Positions 10,108 to 14,965 of a stretch of DNA of 14,965 bases are shown here, piece by piece; within the stretch, counting starts at the first letter, position 1; each line of letters begins with the position of its first letter. This DNA comes from Thermoplasmata archaeon (GTDB lineage Archaea; Thermoplasmatota; E2; DHVEG-1; B18-G2): NCBI GenBank assembly GCA_021163455.1, contig JAGGWT010000141.1, positions 1-14,965 of the forward strand. Direction: 5' to 3'. The notes under the pieces were generated by a model that saw only the letters and a list, made by a program, of their open reading frames with translations, did not search any database and was not told the origin of the DNA. A program made the position numbers and the translations under genes.

Positions 10108-10140
10108 CTCCTCACCCAGAGATTGATGGTGTATTTATAG
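10108..10140 (-). promoter_or_regulatory. Promoter and ribosome binding site of the HerA-like gene
   Basis: On the minus strand CTATAAATAC (10131-10140) is a good TATA box in the 55-base gap after the translin-family gene, and GGTGAGGAG (10108-10116) precedes ATG 10104. The distance puts the transcript start close to the ribosome binding site, so the leader would be very short. This separates the HerA-lipoprotein unit from serA-translin. Confidence 0.5.
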
Positions 10141-10159
10141 GTTTTGAAAAGACTGGTTT

Positions 10160-10849
10160 TTACCACACCCTGTCTATATCAAGGTCTGGTTTTTCTCTTT
10201 TTTTCTTTTCTTCCAGTTTGTTCTTCTCCACCATATCGAGTAGACCCCTGAATTCCTCTATCTTGTCGTTTATCCTTTTCTCGCAGCTGGCAACAGCAAG
10301 TTCGCTCTTCGTTTTCTCTATCAGGCCTCTCGCAATATCCTGTTTTCTTTTTAGAGAAGAGGGGTACTCAAAATCCATGATGGATTCGTATATCTCTTCC
10401 ATCATTTCCAGATAGCGATTTGCATCATCTATATTTCCGTGCCTCATGGAGTCGAGAGAGAATCTTCTAAGTTCACCTATCAAATCACACAGACCCAGCA
10501 GGAAAGCCACGTATGATACACCGAGTTTATCCGGGTCAGGAAGCTCCCCTTTCCTCTCAAGATTGTACAGGCATTTCGCTTCAACAAACTCCTGGGATGC
10601 GTTTTCAACGAATCCCGCACTCTTAATCTCTGGATAACCATCGAGCATCTTGTAGAGAGTTTTCAATCTTCGACCAGCTGATGTAAGGTGTTTTCTTGCC
10701 TTTTCAAAATCGCCATTATGTATAGATTGTATGCACTTCCTGCAATTCAGTATAATCTCTCTGGATTGAGAGAGGGCTTTCTCCCTTATACTATCGAGTT
10801 CCCGCATTCTGTCTCCTATCCTGGAAAGTATATCATCAAATTTTTTCAT
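10160..10849 (-). CDS. Translin-family predicted RNA/DNA-binding protein
   Basis: An all-helical protein of 229 residues resembling archaeal translin-family proteins (COG2178). It starts MKKFDDILSRIGDRMRELDSIREKAL, with the paired helices of NGDFEKARKHLTSAGRRLKTL, the conserved central region FVEAKCLYNLERKGELPDPD, then VSYVAFLLGLCDLIGELRRFSLDSMRHGNIDDANRYLEMMEEIYE. In eukaryotes translin and TRAX form hollow octamers that bind and cut RNA; archaeal members bind nucleic acid but their role is unclear. A charged, lysine-rich tail (about 200-229) follows. A longer reading from 10912 would run 66 bases into serA and has no ribosome binding site; ATG 10849 overlaps the serA stop as ATGA and is preferred. 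It is thus cotranslated with serA. Confidence 0.85.
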   Translation of the reverse strand: MKKFDDILSRIGDRMRELDSIREKALSQSREIILNCRKCIQSIHNGDFEKARKHLTSAGRRLKTLYKMLDGYPEIKSAGFVENASQEFVEAKCLYNLERKGELPDPDKLGVSYVAFLLGLCDLIGELRRFSLDSMRHGNIDDANRYLEMMEEIYESIMDFEYPSSLKRKQDIARGLIEKTKSELAVASCEKRINDKIEEFRGLLDMVEKNKLEEKKKREKPDLDIDRVW

Positions 10850-11790
10850 TGCCTGTTTACCCAGAAATCCGGCTCTTCTCCTCTCAACACCTTCATGACC
10901 TGCTCCACACATATCGTTCCTGCCCTTATCTGCGCCTCCTTGGTGCTGGCTCCGATGTGAGGAGAGAGAACGACATTCTCTAACTCTAGAAGTTTGCTCC
11001 CTTTGGGAGGCTCTTCCTCAAAAACATCTATCGCTGCTCCCGCTATTTTTCCCTCTTTGAGAAATCTGTAAAGAGCATCTTCATCAACAACTCCTCCCCT
11101 TGCACAGTTTATGAGATATGCTGTTGGTTTCATGAGAGAGAGTTTTTCTTCATCGATGAGATGGTATGTCTCTTCTGTTTTTGGAATGTGGAGGGATACA
11201 AAGTCTGATTCTTTCAAAACTTCTTCCAGTGTTGCTCTCTTTGCTCCCATTTTCTGGGCTTTTTCGTCGGTGCAGTGAGGAGAGTACACGAGGATATTCA
11301 TCCCGAGACCCTTCGCTATTCTTGCAACATGCTGGGCTATTCTCCCAGAGCCGATGAGACCAAGGGTTTTGCCGTAGAGTTCTACTCCTTTCAACTGTTT
11401 CTTTATCCATTCCCCCCTCTTCATGGAACTGTCTGCTTTTGGTATGGATCTGGCAAGTGCAAGCATATGCGCAACCGCAAGCTCGGCGACGCTGATTGTT
11501 GAACCTGTTGGTGCATTGACTACCTTGATTCCCAGTTCCGTTGCCTTCTTGACATCTATGTTATCCACGCCTATACCTGCTCTCCCTATTACCTTCAGGT
11601 TTCCGGATGCGCCTTTCTCGACGATATCCGCTGTGACCTTTGTTCTGCTTCTCACTATCAGAGCATCGTACTCCGCTATCTCATTCAGCAGAGAATCATG
11701 GTCGAGCTCCTCGTACTTAACTTCAAAGTTATTATCCTTCAACATCTTTATCGCTTCATCAGCAAGTTTATCCGTCACCAGTACCTTCAT
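10846..11790 (-). CDS. serA: D-3-phosphoglycerate dehydrogenase-like 2-hydroxyacid dehydrogenase, short form without ACT domain
   Basis: NAD(P)-dependent oxidoreductase; the closest fit is the first step of serine synthesis, oxidising 3-phosphoglycerate. It has the substrate-domain block IVRSRTKVTADI, GRAGIGVDNIDV (69-80), the Rossmann segment GLIGSGRIAQHVA (144-156), and the catalytic R231 (NCARGG), E260 (DVFEEEP) and H278 (SPHIGAST). At 314 residues it lacks the ASB and ACT domains of the common archaeal SerA of about 525 residues, so no serine feedback site is present. Two cofactor positions are unusual: the third glycine of GxGxxG is Ala152, and the Asp that normally ends the second Rossmann strand (YDP) is Ser170 (YSP). 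Glyoxylate or hydroxypyruvate reduction is an alternative role. GGTGAT (11797-11802) precedes ATG 11790. The translin-family gene overlaps its stop. Confidence 0.85.
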   Translation of the reverse strand: MKVLVTDKLADEAIKMLKDNNFEVKYEELDHDSLLNEIAEYDALIVRSRTKVTADIVEKGASGNLKVIGRAGIGVDNIDVKKATELGIKVVNAPTGSTISVAELAVAHMLALARSIPKADSSMKRGEWIKKQLKGVELYGKTLGLIGSGRIAQHVARIAKGLGMNILVYSPHCTDEKAQKMGAKRATLEEVLKESDFVSLHIPKTEETYHLIDEEKLSLMKPTAYLINCARGGVVDEDALYRFLKEGKIAGAAIDVFEEEPPKGSKLLELENVVLSPHIGASTKEAQIRAGTICVEQVMKVLRGEEPDFWVNRQ

Positions 11791-11796
11791 GTTACC

Positions 11797-11802
11797 ATCA
11801 CC
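11797..11802 (-). promoter_or_regulatory. Ribosome binding site GGTGAT for serA
   Basis: GGTGAT on the minus strand, 6 bases before ATG 11790. The remaining 255 bases of the gap to the envelope operon hold its terminator (12026-12050) and an AT-rich stretch TTTTTTACTA near 11822-11832 that might be the serA TATA region; no convincing gene was seen there. Confidence 0.5.
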
Positions 11803-12025
11803 AAGATGATATTGATAAGGTAGTAAAAAATGATTGTGATTCCGGTGGCACCCTTTATGAAGATATATTGAGCATGGCAGACAACAGGGTACTTTGAGAT
11901 CATTATGTGGATGATATAAGTTCTATCCTTTTTAGGTGTGATGTATAATGGCATGATAACCATAAAAGGCATTTACAGTTAGCTTTCCAGATACCCGCCA
12001 GATGAGATTATTACAGTCAGGAACT

Positions 12026-12050
12026 CGAAAAATAACAGAATGTGATTCTG
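12026..12050 (-). terminator. Hairpin plus T-rich terminator after the envelope operon
   Basis: On the minus strand CAGAAT-CAC-ATTCTG (12050 to 12036) is a perfect 6-bp stem with a 3-base loop, followed by TTATTTTT (12035 to 12028). It begins 7 bases beyond the stop codon of the 386-residue protein. The shape is that of an intrinsic terminator and marks the end of the three-gene operon. Confidence 0.6.
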
Positions 12051-12057
12051 AGGGTAC

Positions 12058-13218
12058 TCACTTCCTTAATTTTTTGACAATTACAAGAGCAACCACAATT
12101 ACCAACAATATCAATCCCGCCAGCACATACTGGTTAAAGCTATTCTTTACATTCTGATCTGTAGATTGAGGATTCTCGAGCGATAAACCGGCTGTTTTGC
12201 TCAGAAACATCGCAGCGATTGCCTGTTCTTTTGCGATCATCGATTCTTTTATGGAGAGAGTTGCTATAGTGATTTTTGCCGAATCTCTATCCTGTTTCTT
12301 CGCATCCTTGATATGAAGTTCTGCGAGTTCAAAGTAAATCTCTGCAAACGGAGCATCTACAAGATTCGATTCGTAGATTTCTGACATGAAGGTAGATGTG
12401 TAATTGAGGTATGTTTCTGCTATTCTTATTGCCTCCTTTCCATTATTTATGTCTGGACGGTTGAGATAATAATCCATCAGTGCTTTTGCCTGAGCAGACT
12501 CCATGAGTGCAAGATAGTAATATCCTTCATCGTAATGCTTCTCGGCACTGCTGACGAGAGATTTCACATCTTTGAACTGTCCGAATTCTTCAAACTCTTT
12601 TAACATGTTCTTTATCATGAAAAGCCACTTGTATGCGATGGCAGAGTAGGGTATATTCTGAGAGGTCACGTTGTTTCTCTCCTTGGACATCGAGATGAAA
12701 GCACTGGTTTTGTGAAGAGAGGTAAAAGCTTCAATCAAAGAGGTCATCACTCCATAAGAATTGTCTTTGGATAGATTGCTCTCTGCCCCTTTGATGTAGA
12801 AGTCAGCGTTTTCGATGTTTTTAATCGCAAGAGAAAACCACTCCTGAGCAGGCAAAGTTTCTGGATGGAAAGAATCCATCTCCTCTTTGAGCTGGCTGTA
12901 TTCTGATTTTACCTCATCCAGAAGCATAGAACCCGCAACAAGAGCATCAAACTTATCAGAAAGCTCAAGAAAACGTTTACTCACATTCTCGCTGTAACAA
13001 TCCACAAGCAAATCAAACGCATATAAGGGATAATCCTCGGCATACAGGTGTGCTTCACTATATCCTGCATAGCCTGCCAAATTATTCTCTAATATCCACG
13101 CATCCTCGATTTGAAACAATGTACTATATACATCGCTGCTATTTCCAGCACCATAACTCGGAAAAAGGATACAAAGAAAAATCAAAAATAAGATAGGAGG
13201 AGAGAATCTCTGCACCAT
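12058..13218 (-). CDS. Exported helical-repeat protein with C-terminal membrane anchor
   Basis: Not assigned to a named family. 386 residues: signal peptide (about 1-24, PPILFLIFLCILFPSYG), a long all-helical ectodomain (25-355) with TPR-like pairs such as VSSAEKHYDEGYYYLALMESAQAKALMDYY (split here by residues 222-251), and a single C-terminal transmembrane helix (364-381, VLAGLILLVIVVALVIV) with a basic KKLRK stop-transfer tail. It should be a type I protein with its body outside the cell; sequons NSS, NVS, NLS, NVT and NYT fit surface glycosylation. From memory, the helical pattern resembles the helical part of archaeal membrane-bound S16-like proteins (COG1750), but no protease domain is present. 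GTGAGGGA (13222-13229) precedes ATG 13218. It is the last gene of the apparent operon and is followed by a hairpin terminator. Real gene: high; function: unknown. Confidence 0.8.
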   Translation of the reverse strand: MVQRFSPPILFLIFLCILFPSYGAGNSSDVYSTLFQIEDAWILENNLAGYAGYSEAHLYAEDYPLYAFDLLVDCYSENVSKRFLELSDKFDALVAGSMLLDEVKSEYSQLKEEMDSFHPETLPAQEWFSLAIKNIENADFYIKGAESNLSKDNSYGVMTSLIEAFTSLHKTSAFISMSKERNNVTSQNIPYSAIAYKWLFMIKNMLKEFEEFGQFKDVKSLVSSAEKHYDEGYYYLALMESAQAKALMDYYLNRPDINNGKEAIRIAETYLNYTSTFMSEIYESNLVDAPFAEIYFELAELHIKDAKKQDRDSAKITIATLSIKESMIAKEQAIAAMFLSKTAGLSLENPQSTDQNVKNSFNQYVLAGLILLVIVVALVIVKKLRK

Positions 13219-13261
13219 CTTTGTCCCTCACGTTTACCATGTTCTGATGCTATTGTCACTG

Positions 13262-13537
13262 TCAGCAAAGTAAAGTTTCGTTACCTTGATGTGTTTCCTG
13301 CCACTTATCAAACCATCCTCTTGTAATCCATCCCATACAGAAACAGAATATAAGCCATAGTATCACTAGAATTTTTGTAGTTTTAAATGAGTAAAAAACA
13401 TTCGCATGCTTCTGTATGGTTACAATATCTTGTACAAATCCTTTCTCTGCATGACTCGTTATTGCTGGATTTATGATCATAGTGACGAGAAGTGCTGCTG
13501 CTATGAGGGTTGCTTTGAGGACATTTTTGACATTCAT
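13262..13537 (-). CDS. Small membrane protein, unrecognised (91 aa)
   Basis: A hydrophobic N-terminal segment (about 8-27, KATLIAAALLVTMIINPA), possibly a cleaved signal with an AHAE-like region near residue 30, a short loop, then a transmembrane helix at about 55-70 (ILVILWLIFCFCMGW) followed by a basic-aromatic turn ITRGWFDKW and a terminal cysteine. GGGGTGA (13543-13549) lies 5 bases before ATG 13537. It sits 22 bases after the preceding gene and 43 before the next, between two other exported proteins, so it is probably part of the same envelope assembly. The MGWITRGWF segment echoes MAGWVGRGVH at the end of the neighbour's membrane region, which could mean related membrane helices or chance. 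Confidence 0.65.
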   Translation of the reverse strand: MNVKNVLKATLIAAALLVTMIINPAITSHAEKGFVQDIVTIQKHANVFYSFKTTKILVILWLIFCFCMGWITRGWFDKWQETHQGNETLLC

Positions 13538-13559
13538 ATTCTGTCACCCCACACCCTGT

Positions 13560-14660
13560 TCAACTTTCATCTTCTATAACATCTACATTTCCGTCACTAT
13601 TTACGATCCCTGTTAAACTTTCACCTTGACTATCTTCAACACTTATTGTAGCTATTGTAGATACATTCTGTGCCATGTATATATCGACGGAGAGTGACGA
13701 TATTGCTACTGCAGACATGTTACACTCTTCTAAGCAGTAATTGTGAACACCCCTCCCTACCCAGCCTGCCATCCACATTGCCATCGAGGCTAATAACATA
13801 GCTTTATAGGGATGTGTTTCTATGAATCTAGGAATTGCTTTGATAATTTCCCAAGTAATTATCGATAAGACACCAAACGCAATCAAACCTCTAGCGGGAT
13901 ACTCCTGAGTGAATTGTAAGTATAATCCAACTCCTGCCGCCATTGTACTTAATGCAGCTACCGTTACATTTGCCCAGCATCTAAAATAACACCACCAATC
14001 GGTTGGCTGCGGAGGGGGTGTTGCACTTTCATTTGTCGAGTTTTCATTCTGGGTGTCCCACATGACACCAGCTACGGTGACTCCTCCACTTGTTATCCCA
14101 ATTCCCAGCTCATCGGATGTCGCAAAATCTATTGTTCCGTTTCCATCTGGAGATATTGTATACAGAAGACCTCCTGCAATCTTTTCTATCTCGAGCCAGC
14201 CTGCGTTTATCACTTCTCCACCAGATATGTATGCATTCACTACAGCAAAATCACCAACGAAAGTCATAGGTGTTGTTTCGTTGGTTTCCTCATTTGTCAC
14301 GTTCACAGTCACATTCCACTGATTTCCGGTTGTCAGATTCAGTGGAACCATTACATACCTGTCTGTCTCATTGATCATTATTACCAGAGAATCGTTGAAC
14401 AGCAGACCATCTTCGTTTATGCCAAAGTATTCCAGAATCGATTGTATCTTTTCCGAATTTTCAAGTATATTCTTGATATACTCTCTATCACTCAGGTTGA
14501 GATCTGTGTACAGGAAAGTTTCATTTGCCAGCTCACTTGCTAAGTTATCATCTAACGATATCGTTGCTGTGAAGTCACAATCGCATGCGGTTACTGCGGA
14601 TTGCAGGGGCACTAGCATCAAAATACCGGCTACAAGCAAACATGCTCCCCACAGTCGCAT
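13560..14660 (-). CDS. Sequon-rich exported membrane protein with twin CX3C pairs
   Basis: Not recognised. Numbered from the earlier ATG 14675: a signal peptide (MRLWGACLLVAGILMLVPLQ, residues 6-25, cleavage probably near AVTA), a CDC close to the mature N-terminus, a beta-rich extracellular domain (35-218) with many N-x-S/T sequons (14 in the whole protein), a short proline linker, then a hydrophobic region of about three helices (237-256, 263-279, 290-308) and an acidic beta-like tail. C229-x3-C233 and C314-x3-C318 bracket the membrane region as two CX3C pairs. ATG 14660 is preferred to 14675: the TATA box at 14684-14695 is centred 29 bases before 14660 but only about 14 before 14675, implying a leaderless message starting at 14660. 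It is the first gene of a three-gene operon. Function unknown; surface exposure is inferred. Confidence 0.78.
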   Translation of the reverse strand: MRLWGACLLVAGILMLVPLQSAVTACDCDFTATISLDDNLASELANETFLYTDLNLSDREYIKNILENSEKIQSILEYFGINEDGLLFNDSLVIMINETDRYVMVPLNLTTGNQWNVTVNVTNEETNETTPMTFVGDFAVVNAYISGGEVINAGWLEIEKIAGGLLYTISPDGNGTIDFATSDELGIGITSGGVTVAGVMWDTQNENSTNESATPPPQPTDWWCYFRCWANVTVAALSTMAAGVGLYLQFTQEYPARGLIAFGVLSIITWEIIKAIPRFIETHPYKAMLLASMAMWMAGWVGRGVHNYCLEECNMSAVAISSLSVDIYMAQNVSTIATISVEDSQGESLTGIVNSDGNVDVIEDES

Positions 14661-14683
14661 GTGATGTGTATACATTTGGCACT

Positions 14684-14695
14684 ATATATATATTT
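14684..14695 (-). promoter_or_regulatory. TATA box of the envelope operon
   Basis: AAATATATATAT on the minus strand, centred about 29 bases before ATG 14660. There is no ribosome binding site between, consistent with a leaderless transcript, and the position argues against the upstream ATG at 14675. Confidence 0.6.
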
Positions 14696-14800
14696 CGGCA
14701 GCTGGATATTAATAAATTACTGTGTAAAGAAAAAACATTCACACTCCGCCGCTGCGATGTAAAAATTGGATATATAATTTGATTCTGTGATTAATATTTC

Positions 14801-14829
14801 AAAGGTTACAGATTAAACTTTAAATATAA
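14801..14829 (+). promoter_or_regulatory. gdhA promoter: TATA box overlapped by an imperfect inverted repeat
   Basis: TTTAAATATAA (14819-14829) is a good TATA box predicting a start near 14850 and a leader of about 24 bases. Just upstream and touching it is AAAGGTTA-CAGAT-TAAACTTT (14801-14821), an inverted repeat with 7 of 8 pairs. It could be an operator, for example for nitrogen control, but AT-rich chance pairing is possible. The 213-base divergent region 14661-14873 otherwise holds only the leftward TATA box and a second TATA-like TATATAAT at 14771. Confidence 0.5.
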
Positions 14830-14860
14830 CTTGCAGATACCTTCCTCGTTGAGATAGAAG

Positions 14861-14866
14861 GGAGGG
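14861..14866 (+). promoter_or_regulatory. Ribosome binding site GGAGGG for gdhA
   Basis: GGAGGG lies 7 bases before ATG 14874 and fixes that start. Confidence 0.75.
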
Positions 14867-14873
14867 AATATTT

Positions 14874-14965
14874 ATGGACAGAGATGTTGAGGCATTCATG
14901 GAAAAGGTGATAGAGAAGAACCCTGGAGAGAAGGAATTCCATCAGGCAGTAAGAGAGGTTGTAGA
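14874..14965 (+). CDS. gdhA: Glutamate dehydrogenase, E. coli-type (first 30 codons only; cut by window edge)
   Basis: The visible N-terminus MDRDVEAFMEKVIEKNPGEK followed by EFHQAVREVV matches the start of the hexameric NADP-dependent glutamate dehydrogenases of about 445 residues known from bacteria (E. coli has LESFLNHVQKRDPNQTEFAQAVREV). These make glutamate from 2-oxoglutarate and ammonia. The approximately 420-residue GDH of Thermococcales begins differently. Only 30 codons are present, so no catalytic residue can be checked. It has its own TATA box and ribosome binding site and is divergent from the envelope operon. Family call is fairly secure from this short block; cofactor use is inferred from the subfamily. 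Confidence 0.8.
   Translation, partial: MDRDVEAFMEKVIEKNPGEKEFHQAVREVV

Noticed and set aside
10850..10912. N-terminal extension of the translin-family protein (start at 10912)
   Set aside because: It lies inside serA in another frame, has no ribosome binding site, and ATG 10849 has the ATGA overlap typical of coupled genes.
11787..11972. 61-codon minus-strand ORF upstream of serA, ending in an ATGA overlap with it
   Set aside because: The overlap and some hydrophobic stretches are suggestive, but there is no ribosome binding site or TATA box at the right distance, and the composition looks like translated AT-rich spacer. serA has its own GGTGAT site. Kept out unless orthologues show it.

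Overview
The window (14,965 bases) is chromosomal DNA from an archaeon, most likely a euryarchaeon of the broad Methanomicrobia / Archaeoglobi / Syntrophoarchaeia / ANME type. That placement is inferred from gene content and is not precise. Support for Archaea: an aTrm56 tRNA methylase, a stand-alone fibrillarin (FlpA), a Cdc48/VAT double-AAA ATPase next to an archaeal Hsp20, a HerA-type ATPase, a translin-family protein, TATA-box promoters, and a mixture of leaderless starts and starts with GGAGGTGAT-like ribosome binding sites. No mobile element, CRISPR array, rRNA or tRNA gene was seen. Genes are dense, with short spacers and several ATGA stop/start overlaps.

Layout. 1-1889 (minus): a small charged hypothetical gene, an aTrm56-HD fusion, and the start of flpA, i.e. 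two different RNA 2'-O-methylation systems side by side. 1955-2968 (minus): a PflA-like radical SAM protein with extra cysteine clusters. 3099-4193/4217 (minus): an unrecognised multi-pass membrane protein. 4433-7230 (plus): hsp20 and cdc48, a protein quality-control pair whose promoter TATA box sits inside a perfect 7-bp inverted repeat. 7235-10104 (minus): a HerA-like ATPase ending in an endonuclease III-type C-x6-C-x2-C-x5-C motif, translationally overlapped by a transglutaminase-like lipoprotein. 10160-11790 (minus): a short serA homologue overlapped by a translin-family gene. 12058-14660 (minus): three exported or membrane proteins in one apparent operon, ending at a hairpin terminator. 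14874 to the end (plus): the start of a bacterial/E. coli-type glutamate dehydrogenase.

Most of this is ordinary housekeeping content. The parts least explained by known families are the HerA ATPase with the putative Fe-S tail and its overlapped lipoprotein, the three-gene envelope cluster, the membrane protein at 3099-4193 with its conflicting start signals, and the inverted repeat around the hsp20 TATA box. All family assignments come from reading the sequence and recall of family motifs; no database search was run.
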